A DNA stretch of 64,000 bases, taken from contig JAEWZB010000076.1 in assembly GCA_023395515.1 (NCBI GenBank), positions 5,105 through 69,104 of the forward strand, written 5' to 3'. The DNA is from Bacillota bacterium (GTDB taxonomy: Bacteria > Bacillota > Syntrophomonadia > Syntrophomonadales > Syntrophomonadaceae). Below the pieces are notes generated by a model. The model did no database searches, was not told the origin of the DNA, and worked only from the letters and a program-made list of their open reading frames with translations. Positions 8,233 through 16,270 of this stretch are shown here, piece after piece (the first letter of the stretch is position 1; each line of letters starts with the position of its first letter). The translations under genes and the position numbers were made by a program.

Positions 8233-9399
8233 TTGAAAAAGAAACTTGCATTAATGTTATGCGGAATTATGCTTTTCACACTTATAGCCGGGTGTGGTGG
8301 CGGCACGGGTAATCAATCTGCCAATGGCGGAGATGACGTTATTAAACTGGGATTTTTAGGAGCTAAAACTGGTTCAGTAGCTAACTATGGCATTCCTGCT
8401 GAAAAGGGTATGAAGTTAGCCATTGAGGAACTAAATGCTAATGGCGGCATTTTAGGTAAACAAGTGGAAGGCATTTATGATGACAACAAAGGCGAAAACT
8501 CTGATATAGCTGTAATTGCTACTAAATACATAACCCGGGATAAAGTTGCAGCCATGGTAGGAGATCCTTGTACCGGATTAACTAAAGTAGCTGCAGATAT
8601 TGCGCAAAAAAATCAAGTAGTTATTTTTTCTCCCGGTGCTACCGGTGATGGGGTAGTGGAGATAGGAGATTATGTATTTAGAAATACTTTATTAGATATT
8701 TTTGCAGTTCCGGCGGTAGTTGATTGGATGCTTAATGAAAAAGGCTGGCAGAACATCGCCATAATTACTTCATTAAATAATGGCTATAGTACGGCTTTAA
8801 CTCCGGTATTTAAAGAAGCTATTGACCAACAAGGTGGAAAAATAGTTTTAGAAGATACTATTAATGATAAAGAAACTGATTTTACTGCTCAAGTTACCAA
8901 GCTGAAGAATGCTAATGCTGATGTTTTGGTATTTACCGGTTATTATACTGAAGCAGCTCTGATTATGAATGAAGCGCAAAAGCAAAAAGTTGATATATCC
9001 TTAATCGGCGGTGACGGCCTTTATGGACAAGATTTGGCTAAACTAGGCCAGAGTGCAGTAGAAGAAAAAGTTATATTCTACTGTGGTTTTTCCAGTGACC
9101 AACCTAGCCCTGAAACCGCTGCATTTTTAGAAAAGTATCGGGCTAAATATAATGAAGAACCAGATATGTTTTCAGCTCAATATTATGACGCAGTTATGAT
9201 TCTGGCTGATGCTATGGAAGCTACTAATAGTGCTGACCCCAAGGTATTTAAAGAAGAACTGGCTAAACTTAAGGATTACCCGGGAGTTTCAGGAAATACT
9301 ACTTTCCGCGAAGACCGGGAGCCGATTAAGAGTCCGGTATGCTTAATCACGATAAAGGATGGTAAATTTTCTTTATTAGACAAGATAGATGTTAAGTAG
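8233..9399 (+). CDS. livK: branched-chain amino-acid ABC transporter, substrate-binding lipoprotein (LivK-type)
   Basis: 388 residues. A lipoprotein signal peptide (KKKLALMLCGIMLFTLIAGC) ends at a lipobox Cys at about residue 21, so the mature protein is anchored outside the membrane. The rest is a periplasmic-binding-protein type I fold of the Leu/Ile/Val-binding family: IKLGFLGAKTGSVANYG, the VAMVGDPCTGLT loop, and the late PETAAFLEKYRAKYNEEPD motif. It starts at TTG 8233 behind GAGGGAAGGG. The permease genes follow about 390 nt later. The ligand could be leucine, isoleucine, valine, or another small amino acid or amide. Confidence 0.93.
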   Translation: MKKKLALMLCGIMLFTLIAGCGGGTGNQSANGGDDVIKLGFLGAKTGSVANYGIPAEKGMKLAIEELNANGGILGKQVEGIYDDNKGENSDIAVIATKYITRDKVAAMVGDPCTGLTKVAADIAQKNQVVIFSPGATGDGVVEIGDYVFRNTLLDIFAVPAVVDWMLNEKGWQNIAIITSLNNGYSTALTPVFKEAIDQQGGKIVLEDTINDKETDFTAQVTKLKNANADVLVFTGYYTEAALIMNEAQKQKVDISLIGGDGLYGQDLAKLGQSAVEEKVIFYCGFSSDQPSPETAAFLEKYRAKYNEEPDMFSAQYYDAVMILADAMEATNSADPKVFKEELAKLKDYPGVSGNTTFREDREPIKSPVCLITIKDGKFSLLDKIDVK

Positions 9400-9434
9400 T
9401 GTACAATAAATGAGATAGGGCTACCCTATGTTCG

Positions 9435-9517
9435 TAAGGAGTTAGGAGTAAGGGGTAAGGAGATTATCTTACCCTACCCCTTACTCCTTAACTTATGATT
9501 ACCCCTTGCTCCTTATC
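9435..9517. repeat. low-complexity GGAGTTAGGAGTAAGGGG-type inverted repeat
   Basis: A purine-rich arm (TAAGGAGTTAGGAGTAAGG) is mirrored by a pyrimidine-rich arm (CCCCTTACTCCTTAAC), with a further partial copy after it. Similar units occur at 13254-13288. It lies in a non-coding gap and looks like an intergenic simple repeat that can form a hairpin, not a gene. Confidence 0.6.
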
Positions 9518-9580
9518 AAAAGTAGTTGGTAATTGATAGTGAATAGTGAATGCTGTTATTTATCAATTATTAACTATTTA

Positions 9581-9757
9581 TCCGATGACTAATCTGCCCT
9601 AAGACCCCCGCCTCTATAGGCGGTGAGTGCCCAAAGGCAGCTAAGTCCCTGGATCCGTGCGACTAAGATTCAGATGGAGACCTTACAGGACTACTGATTT
9701 TATGTTCGCTACGCTTATTTTTTATGATGGAGTTAAAACTCCACCTGAATCAAGTCT
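9581..9757. mobile_element. structured, GC-richer segment resembling an IS200/IS605-type non-autonomous remnant
   Basis: Several hairpins are stacked here: CCGCCT/AGGCGG at 9609-9624, TGCC-CAAA-GGCA near 9629-9640, and an outer imperfect pair in which GATTCAGATGGAG (9668-9680) faces CTCCACCTGAATC (9739-9751) with an inner GGAGTTAAAACTCC palindrome. Subterminal palindromes without a transposase are typical of IS200/IS605-derived elements, and the middle part looks like structured RNA, perhaps from the guide-RNA end of such elements. It separates livK from livH. No transposase or TnpB/IscB frame is present. The identification rests on pattern and memory of similar ends. Confidence 0.4.
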
Positions 9758-9792
9758 TACTTTATAATTATTTATCACAGGGGAGGAAGCTT

Positions 9793-10668
9793 ATGTTTTG
9801 GGAGCAGTTGTTGAACGGGCTGACTCTAGGTAGTACTTATGCCTTAATCGCCCTTGGTTACACTATGGTTTATGGCATTATTCAACTCATCAATTTTGCT
9901 CATGGTGAAATATATATGTTTGGAGCCTTTGCCGGTTTACTCTTAGTAACTGTATTTGGGGTAAACATTGTAGTAGCTTTAATAGGGGCTATGGTGTTTT
10001 GTATGCTTTTAGGCATGTTAGTGGAAAGAATCGCTTATCGTCCTTTGCGGGGTAAATCTTCCCGCTTATCTGCTCTTATTAGTGCCATTGGGGTATCAAT
10101 TTTTCTGTCAACTTTGATGGCCTTAATCAGAGGACCTAATACTACCCGTTATCCCGAAGTAATTAATATTAGCACCTACCAAATTGGCCCGGTTAGTCTT
10201 TCTTCCTTGCAGATTATTATTTTAGTGGTGGCGGCACTTTTAATGGTAGGACTACAAATAATGGTGCAAAAGACCCGAATCGGCAAAGCTATGCGAGCTT
10301 GTTCCCAGGACCTGGAAGCATCCTATTTGATGGGAGTCAATGTTAACCGGGTTATTTCATTTACTTTTGCGGTAGGGTCAGCATTGGCTGCGGCCGGAGG
10401 GGTTATGGTAGGAGTTTATTATAATGCGGTATGGCCTTATATGGGTATGATGGCCGGACTTAAGGCTTTTGCGGCGGCAGTTTTAGGGGGAATTGGCTCT
10501 ATACCAGGAGCCATGATAGGTGGTTTAACTCTGGGGGTTCTGGAGATTTTTGGGGTAGCCTACTTATCCTCATCTTATAAAGATGCCATAGCATTTGCCA
10601 TATTAATATTAGTCTTGATAATTAGACCCCAAGGAATACTAGGCCAAAAGAAAATGAAAAAGGTGTAG
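9793..10668 (+). CDS. livH: branched-chain amino-acid ABC transporter permease LivH
   Basis: 291 residues, all-helical inner-membrane permease of the LivH family. It begins MFWEQLLNGLTLGSTYALIALGYTMVYG, the classic LivH N terminus, and contains the ATP-subunit contact region (KTRIGKAMRACSQDLEASYLMGVNVNRV) and the C-terminal GGIGSIPGAMIGG loop. ATG 9793 is chosen because GGGAGG lies 7 nt upstream. A longer frame from ATG 9724 would be translated out of the structured repeat and is rejected. It is followed directly by livM. Confidence 0.95.
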   Translation: MFWEQLLNGLTLGSTYALIALGYTMVYGIIQLINFAHGEIYMFGAFAGLLLVTVFGVNIVVALIGAMVFCMLLGMLVERIAYRPLRGKSSRLSALISAIGVSIFLSTLMALIRGPNTTRYPEVINISTYQIGPVSLSSLQIIILVVAALLMVGLQIMVQKTRIGKAMRACSQDLEASYLMGVNVNRVISFTFAVGSALAAAGGVMVGVYYNAVWPYMGMMAGLKAFAAAVLGGIGSIPGAMIGGLTLGVLEIFGVAYLSSSYKDAIAFAILILVLIIRPQGILGQKKMKKV

Positions 10669-10674
10669 GTGAAC

Positions 10675-11556
10675 ATGATGGAAGCATTTTTGTCGCAATA
10701 CGTTGATGCTTATTATCTTCGCATCATGGTAATAATCGGGATAAATATTATGCTAGCCTTGGGATTAAACCTGATTACCGGGGTTACCGGACAGTTATCC
10801 ATGGGACATGCAGGCTTTATGAGTATTGGGGCTTATACAGCCGCTATATTAACTTTACAATTTGGCCTACCCTTTGGTGTAGCACTTACTAGTGGAGCAT
10901 TAATGGCAGGTTTTTTTGGTTTTATCATAGGTATCCCCACTTTGCGCTTAGAAGGCGACTATCTGGCTATGGTAACTATAGGTTTTGCCGAAATTATCCG
11001 GGTGTTTTTTCTGAACTTTGAACTGGGAGGCAAGGCTACCGGATTATATGGCATGACCCAATACACTACCTTCTCTACCGTTTGGATTCTGGTAATTATT
11101 ATAATTATTTTAAATGCTAAACTGCTAAAGTCCAGGTATGGCCGGGCTTTTTACGCGATTAGAGAAAATGAAATTGCGGCTGAGGCTTCAGGAATTAATA
11201 CTACTTTTATGAAAGTCTTAGTATTCACCATCGGGGCTTTTTTAGCCGGATTAGCCGGCGGACTTTATGCTCATTATATGGGTTATATTGCCCCACAGGA
11301 CTTTGGGTTTATGAAATCTATTGAGATACTGAATATGGTGGTTTTAGGCGGTATGGGCAGTATTCCCGGGGCCATACTAGGGTCAGTAATTCTAACCTTA
11401 GCTCCTGAAATGCTGCGTATAGTAGCTGATTATAGATTATTATTCTATGGGGCTTTACTGGTAATATTAATGATGTTCAGACCTAATGGCTTACTGGGCG
11501 ATGTACGCATTTATGATATAAGAACCCGCTTAGGAAAAAAAGAGGTGAAATCATGA
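10675..11556 (+). CDS. livM: branched-chain amino-acid ABC transporter permease LivM
   Basis: 293 residues, second membrane subunit of the importer. LivM signatures are NLITGVTGQLSMGHAGFMSIGAYTAA near the N terminus, RLEGDYLAMVTIGFAEIIRV, YGRAFYAIRENEIAAEASGIN (coupling helix) and LGGMGSIPGAILGSV. GTG 10669, ATG 10675 and ATG 10678 are all possible starts; AAAGGTG at 10659-10665 favours 10675. It overlaps livG by 4 nt (ATGA), so translation is coupled. Confidence 0.95.
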   Translation: MMEAFLSQYVDAYYLRIMVIIGINIMLALGLNLITGVTGQLSMGHAGFMSIGAYTAAILTLQFGLPFGVALTSGALMAGFFGFIIGIPTLRLEGDYLAMVTIGFAEIIRVFFLNFELGGKATGLYGMTQYTTFSTVWILVIIIIILNAKLLKSRYGRAFYAIRENEIAAEASGINTTFMKVLVFTIGAFLAGLAGGLYAHYMGYIAPQDFGFMKSIEILNMVVLGGMGSIPGAILGSVILTLAPEMLRIVADYRLLFYGALLVILMMFRPNGLLGDVRIYDIRTRLGKKEVKS

Positions 11557-12317
11557 GTGTTTTAAAGCTGGAAGGCATAACCCAAGAATTTGGCGGACTA
11601 AGAGCTTTAGATGGGGTCAGCTTAGAAGTGGAAAAACAGCAGGTTTTCGGTATCATAGGACCTAATGGGGCAGGAAAAACTACGCTTTTTAATATAATAA
11701 CGGGCATATATAAACCTACTGAAGGCAACCTGCTTTTTAAGGAGCAGATTATTAACGGAACCCCGGCCTATAATATTGCGCGCATGGGAGTAGCCAGAAC
11801 TTTTCAAAATATAAGGCTGTTTAATAAATTATCCGTTCTGGATAATGTTAAAGTAGGCACTCATGGAGTTACTGATTCCGGGCTGTTCAGCAATCTTTTA
11901 GGATTACCTAAAGCGAAACGGGAAGAAACCCAAATTACTAAAGATGCTTTAGAACTGCTGGATTTAGTAGGATTACTAGAAAAGAAATGGGAATACGCCG
12001 ATAATTTGGCTTATGGAGATCAAAGAAAACTTGAAATAGCCAGAGCCCTGGCTTTAAATCCAACCTTATTGTTGTTGGACGAACCGGCCGCCGGTATGAA
12101 TTCAACTGAAAAGGCTGACCTGATTGATTTGATAAATAAGCTGCGCCAGGAAATGGATTTGACCATTTTATTAGTGGAACATGATATGAATTTAGTTATG
12201 AATATATGTGAGCGTATTGCCGTATTAGATTATGGTAAGAAAATTGCCGAAGGTAATCCGGGTGATATAAGGAGTAATGATAGAGTAATTATGTCATATC
12301 TGGGAGTAGAGGCGTGA
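11553..12317 (+). CDS. livG: branched-chain amino-acid ABC transporter ATP-binding protein LivG
   Basis: 254 residues, ABC ATPase of the LivG type: Walker A GPNGAGKTTLFN near residues 34-45, a Q-loop in ARTFQNIRLF, a degenerate signature motif (LAYGDQRKLEIARAL in place of LSGGQQ), Walker B LLLLDEPAAGMN and the switch His in VEHDMNLV. The LAYGDQR form is characteristic of LivG. Normally a second ATPase, LivF, follows; here the next gene is an EamA exporter that overlaps by 4 nt. LivG may work as a homodimer, or LivF may be encoded elsewhere. Confidence 0.95.
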   Translation: MSVLKLEGITQEFGGLRALDGVSLEVEKQQVFGIIGPNGAGKTTLFNIITGIYKPTEGNLLFKEQIINGTPAYNIARMGVARTFQNIRLFNKLSVLDNVKVGTHGVTDSGLFSNLLGLPKAKREETQITKDALELLDLVGLLEKKWEYADNLAYGDQRKLEIARALALNPTLLLLDEPAAGMNSTEKADLIDLINKLRQEMDLTILLVEHDMNLVMNICERIAVLDYGKKIAEGNPGDIRSNDRVIMSYLGVEA

Positions 12318-13195
12318 GACCTTCTTTAGTATATTTAGCTATATTTTTTGGGGTCTTATGTATGTCGACTTCTTCGATAATCATAAAGTATATTGCCGCT
12401 CCTGCCATGATTATTGCTTTTTACCGGGTGGTATTTACCTCGCTGGCTTCGGCCGGTGGCCAAGGAAGAAAATTAAGCTCCAGCCTGGCCCAAATATCTA
12501 AAATAGATTATTTATATATTATGGGGGCCGGATTCTTTTTAGCTTTGCACTTTGGTTTTTGGATAACTTCATTAAGTTATACCAGTATTTCCAGTTCAGT
12601 TTTATTTACCAATTTACAAGTTATTTTTGTGCTCTTCTTTTCTATTTTCATTCTCCGGGAAAAATTGAATTTACTAGTCAGCGTAGGTATTATTATTGCA
12701 CTTAGCGGCTGTGTAGTAATAGCCCATGGTGATTTGCAATACGGTAAATTGATGGGTGACATGTTAGCTTTAGCCAGCGGTCTTTTTGTGGCTATTTATT
12801 TTATAATCGGGCGGGATGTTAGAAAACGGGTAGATGCTTTAACTTACACCAGTATTACCAGTTTGACTGCTGCGGTAGTCTTGTTTTTCGCTTGTGTAGC
12901 TTTTGGATTAGAGTTTACCGGTTACCGAAGTCTGGATTGGATGCTTTTTATTTTATTAGCTCTGGGGCCAGGACTGGGAGGACATGCCATATTAAACTGG
13001 GCTCTGAAATATGTAAAAGCTCCTATTGTGGCAGTATCTATTTTAGGTGAATCAGTAGGAGCCAGCCTACTGGCTTATATAATTATTAAGGAACATCTGC
13101 TGTGGTATCAGATATTAGGCGGTATTTTAATTATAAGCGGTATATATATGGCGGCAGTTTTTGATGGAAAGCGGGGACGGGCAAGTGAGGGGTAA
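12314..13195 (+). CDS. EamA/DMT family transporter
   Basis: 293 residues with ten predicted transmembrane helices in two EamA repeats (residues about 1-135 and 145-285); the second closes with PIVAVSILGESVGASLLAYIIIKE, typical of drug/metabolite exporters of the RhaT/YdcZ/EamA group. Start GTG 12314 overlaps the livG stop (GTGA). Its place in the liv operon suggests it moves an amino acid or related metabolite, perhaps as an exporter balancing uptake; that is inference. Confidence 0.88.
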   Translation: MRPSLVYLAIFFGVLCMSTSSIIIKYIAAPAMIIAFYRVVFTSLASAGGQGRKLSSSLAQISKIDYLYIMGAGFFLALHFGFWITSLSYTSISSSVLFTNLQVIFVLFFSIFILREKLNLLVSVGIIIALSGCVVIAHGDLQYGKLMGDMLALASGLFVAIYFIIGRDVRKRVDALTYTSITSLTAAVVLFFACVAFGLEFTGYRSLDWMLFILLALGPGLGGHAILNWALKYVKAPIVAVSILGESVGASLLAYIIIKEHLLWYQILGGILIISGIYMAAVFDGKRGRASEG

Positions 13196-13201
13196 AAACG
13201 A

Positions 13202-13232
13202 AGAGCCATCGGGGACAGTCCCCAATGACTCT
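13202..13232. repeat. GGGGACAGTCCCC hairpin
   Basis: AGAGCCATCGGGGA and TCCCCAATGACTCT form an imperfect stem (12 of 14 pairs) between the convergent eamA and spoIID-like genes. There is no T-run, so it may be an intergenic palindromic repeat and not a clear terminator, though it could act as one for both directions. Confidence 0.5.
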
Positions 13233-13253
13233 CTTAAGGGAGAAGCTCTTAGA

Positions 13254-13288
13254 TACCCCTAACTCCTAACCCCTAACCCCTTACACCT
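13254..13288. repeat. CCCCTAACTCCTAACCCC low-complexity repeat
   Basis: Pyrimidine-rich CCTAA-type units in the convergent gap, in the reverse sense of the repeat at 9435-9517. The two copies suggest a dispersed intergenic repeat family in this genome. Confidence 0.5.
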
Positions 13289-13291
13289 CAC

Positions 13292-14257
13292 CTACTTATA
13301 CAGCTTGGTCCAGTTAGCTTGGGGGTAATAGTGTTCTACTATATCTTTAGCGGTGGCCCGGTTTTCCTTAGCCATAGTGTAGGCTCCCCACTGCTCCATA
13401 CCACAGCCATGTCCCCACCCTACTCCTCTAAAAACGATGTAGTTTCCTTCCGGTTTAATACTGGTGAAATCAGTGGAATACAAGCGGTCAAATCCTATTT
13501 CCTGTCTTAAGTCAACTCCCGCTATAGATGCTTTACCCGCGGTAATAGTAAGAGCCCGGCCCGAGGGGCCTTTTTTAGCTATTTTAATATCATCTAAATT
13601 ACCGGCATCATTACCCATAATTTTTTTTACTTCCCAACGGGGAACTTTTACCGTCCAGTTATGGTACTTTTCGGGGGCGTTTTTTAATCCGTTAGTATCA
13701 ACAGCTACTATATAAGGGGCGGTTTTGGCTAAAGCCGGAAAGCCCTCTTCAATACTGGCGGTCTTTTTTCCCGAAACGGAATGGAATAAAGCATAGACGA
13801 ATTTTCCTTTACTAGTAGTTAAAACTTGCCCTCGGGTAGCTTCCACTGCTTTAGTGATTTTATCAGTTATTTGGGTATTATCATAAGCTTGAAATTCAGT
13901 GTGGTCGTCACTGGCATCAGTATTATGCTTTCCTCTGGTACCTTCTTCATATTCAATTAAGGCTAGGGTGCTGGTACGGGCTACAATAGCTTGAGCCTTT
14001 AATGCTTCCATAGGAAACTCGTCGCTTATTTCTGCTGCTACTACCCCTTTAAGATATTCTTCTAATTTAAGCTCTTCTTTAGCTCCGGTAGCAGTCCGGT
14101 ATAACGAAATAGTAGGTTCTGAATCGTATTTTTTTACTTCCGGGGCTAGTTTAACCGGCTTAGGAGCAGGGGCGGGCTTTTTGTTACAGCCACCTAGACT
14201 AGCAAGGGAAACCAATAAGGTTACTATCAGCAAATAAGAACATATGCGTTTAAACAA
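13292..14257 (-). CDS. SpoIID/LytB domain lipoprotein
   Basis: 321 residues. It begins with a lipoprotein-type signal (residues 1-24, lipobox LGGC), then a Pro/Lys-rich linker, then the SpoIID/LytB domain with LEEYLKGVVAAEISDEFPMEALKAQAIVARTSTL and the C-terminal VGWGHGCGMEQWGAYTMA motif, which holds the conserved residues. SpoIID is a lytic transglycosylase that digests stem-peptide-free glycan during engulfment; LytB-type relatives modify or enhance wall hydrolases. The true spoIID usually sits beside spoIIQ or murA, so this may be a paralogue acting on the wall. The start ATG has GGAGAG upstream on the minus strand. Confidence 0.88.
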   Translation of the reverse strand: MFKRICSYLLIVTLLVSLASLGGCNKKPAPAPKPVKLAPEVKKYDSEPTISLYRTATGAKEELKLEEYLKGVVAAEISDEFPMEALKAQAIVARTSTLALIEYEEGTRGKHNTDASDDHTEFQAYDNTQITDKITKAVEATRGQVLTTSKGKFVYALFHSVSGKKTASIEEGFPALAKTAPYIVAVDTNGLKNAPEKYHNWTVKVPRWEVKKIMGNDAGNLDDIKIAKKGPSGRALTITAGKASIAGVDLRQEIGFDRLYSTDFTSIKPEGNYIVFRGVGWGHGCGMEQWGAYTMAKENRATAKDIVEHYYPQANWTKLYK

Positions 14258-14365
14258 AACTATCTCTCCTTCACGGCTTAATTTGCGTCTTGTAGTTAGT
14301 ATTTTGTTATTTTTGCAAGTTATGTATAATTAATTTGGATTATTATTTATTATGGAGGCGGCTAA

Positions 14366-14821
14366 GTGCATATAGTTTTAGTAGAACCAGAAATACCACA
14401 AAACACAGGTAATATAGTGCGCACTTGTGCTTTGACGAGGACGGTGCTCCATCTGGTAAAACCTTTAGGTTTTTCCATAGAGGATCGTTATCTTAAAAGA
14501 GCCGGACTAGATTATTGGGATAAAGTTGAAATACATGTTTGGAATAGCTTTGCAGAAGTTATCAGTAATTTTAGCGAGGGTAATAATATCTACTTAGCAA
14601 CGACTAAGGCCAGGAGAAATTATCATGAGGTAGCTTACACTGCTGATGATGTTTTAGTCTTTGGTCCGGAAAGTAAAGGTTTATCCGAGGCAATTTTGCA
14701 AAGTCATCCCCATCATATTAGAATTCCTATGGTTGATATGGGACGCTCTTTAAATCTTAGCAATTCCGCAGCTATTATTTTATACGAAGCCTTACGTCAG
14801 CAAAATTTTTCTACGATTTAA
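14366..14821 (+). CDS. trmL: tRNA (cytidine/uridine-34-2'-O)-methyltransferase TrmL
   Basis: 151 residues, SPOUT-class RNA methyltransferase of the TrmL/CspR group that methylates the wobble ribose of leucine tRNAs. The opening VLVEPEIPQNTGNIVRTCAL, the FGPESKGL loop in the middle, and the C-terminal RIPMVDMGRSLNLSNSAAIILYE, which forms the trefoil-knot AdoMet site, are all present. It starts at GTG 14366 behind GGAGGCGG. The next gene begins 25 nt later with its own GGAGGAG. Confidence 0.94.
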   Translation: MHIVLVEPEIPQNTGNIVRTCALTRTVLHLVKPLGFSIEDRYLKRAGLDYWDKVEIHVWNSFAEVISNFSEGNNIYLATTKARRNYHEVAYTADDVLVFGPESKGLSEAILQSHPHHIRIPMVDMGRSLNLSNSAAIILYEALRQQNFSTI

Positions 14822-14846
14822 GTATAGTCTGGGAGGAGATGTTGTT

Positions 14847-16121
14847 ATGTATACACCACGGCTCAATCTATTTGAATTAATTTTGGGTTTATCAGAAGCT
14901 ATAGACTTGGTAAGCCCTGCGGTAGCTAACCATCATAAAAGGGTAGCCTATATAGCTGCCGCTATTGCTGAAAAGCTGGGTTTGCCGGAAAATATTCAGC
15001 GTCAATTAATATTAGCCGGAGCTGTTCATGATATAGGCGGTTTTACTATAAAGGAAAGGGTTATTTCCTTACAGTTTGAAGATGAATTTGCCTATGAACA
15101 TGCCGAAATTGGTTATTCACTAATAAATATATATGAGCCTTTGCAACCGGTAGCAGAGATAGTGCGGTTTCATCATGTACCTTGGCATGCTGGGCAAGGC
15201 CAAACATTTAAAGGCTTGAAGGTGCCTAAAGAATCTCATATTTTGCATTTAGCTGATAGGATTGCCGTCCTGGTTGATAACCCTCACACGGTATTAGAGA
15301 AGGCAGCCCCGATTTGCGAGCGGATTGCCAAGTCTAAGGATATTTTGTTTGTCCCGGAATATGTGGATGCTTTTTTGGAATTGGCCAAATATGAATACTT
15401 TTGGTTAGATATTGTGTCCAATTGCTTAGATCATATATTATCCAGAAAGTTTGCCGGTATTACCTTGAATCTGGATTTAGACGATTTGGTGGATATTTCC
15501 CGTATATTTTCCCGCATAGTTGATTTTAGAAGCCCGGTAAATGCGGCCCATTCCAGTGGAGTAGCTAATTCGGCCAAACTCTTAAGTGATGCTTTAGGTT
15601 TTAGTAAAGATAAAAGTATTTTAATGCTGGTAGCGGGGTATTTACATGATATAGGCAAACTGGCAGTACCGCCTGAAATTCTTGAAAAGCCTGGCAAGCT
15701 TACCCCGGAGGAATTTATGATCATAAAAAGGCACACTTATTACACAAATAGTATTTTGTCTAATATTAAAACTTTTGAAGAAATAACTAAGTGGGCGGCT
15801 TATCACCATGAAAAACTAGATGGTACCGGCTACCCGTTTCACTTAACGGAAAAAGACCTGCCTCTGGAATCACAGGTAATGTCGGTAGCAGATGTATTTA
15901 CGGCAATTACCGAAGATAGGCCTTACCGCCCCGGTATGGGCAAGCCGGAAGTGATAAATGTACTAAACCGTATGGTGCAAAATAGAGCCTTGAATGGTGA
16001 TATTGTTAAAGTTCTCATCAATAATTATGATGTCATAAATCAGGGACGATCTTTAGCGCAGCAAGCTTCACTAGAGGAATATGGACGTTTTCTTACTCCT
16101 TTAAGTAAATTATTGAAATAG
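14847..16121 (+). CDS. tandem HD-domain protein with C-terminal HD-GYP (c-di-GMP phosphodiesterase-like)
   Basis: 424 residues. The N-terminal HD domain has HHKRVAYIAAAIAEKLG and GAVHDIGGF. The C-terminal domain has HSSGVANSA, YLHDIGKLAVPPEIL and the HD-GYP hallmark HHEKLDGTGYP with ADVFTAITEDRPYRPG after it. HD-GYP proteins hydrolyse c-di-GMP to GMP with a di- or tri-iron centre. No membrane segment or receiver domain is seen, so the N-terminal HD may act as a sensor. It lies just upstream of a hybrid kinase and a GGDEF response regulator, so the three may form a signalling group. Confidence 0.9.
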   Translation: MYTPRLNLFELILGLSEAIDLVSPAVANHHKRVAYIAAAIAEKLGLPENIQRQLILAGAVHDIGGFTIKERVISLQFEDEFAYEHAEIGYSLINIYEPLQPVAEIVRFHHVPWHAGQGQTFKGLKVPKESHILHLADRIAVLVDNPHTVLEKAAPICERIAKSKDILFVPEYVDAFLELAKYEYFWLDIVSNCLDHILSRKFAGITLNLDLDDLVDISRIFSRIVDFRSPVNAAHSSGVANSAKLLSDALGFSKDKSILMLVAGYLHDIGKLAVPPEILEKPGKLTPEEFMIIKRHTYYTNSILSNIKTFEEITKWAAYHHEKLDGTGYPFHLTEKDLPLESQVMSVADVFTAITEDRPYRPGMGKPEVINVLNRMVQNRALNGDIVKVLINNYDVINQGRSLAQQASLEEYGRFLTPLSKLLK

Positions 16122-16270
16122 GCAAAAAAGTTTCTATATACTTAAAGTGAACCATTTGTACTATAATAATTAGGACTATTCGATTAATTCGCATTTACCA
16201 AAAGAGGGAAATGGTAAAATGTGGCGAAGATGTATTAGTATTGTAGCGGGGGTGGGAGTGAAATTAATTA

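Noticed and set aside
9724..9792. N-terminal extension of livH from ATG 9724
   Set aside because: The added residues come from the structured repeat, while ATG 9793 has GGGAGG before it and yields the standard LivH N terminus.
13292..14257. True sporulation spoIID
   Set aside because: The SpoIID/LytB domain is clear but the protein is a lipoprotein outside the usual spoIID neighbourhood, so it is called a SpoIID/LytB-domain protein only.
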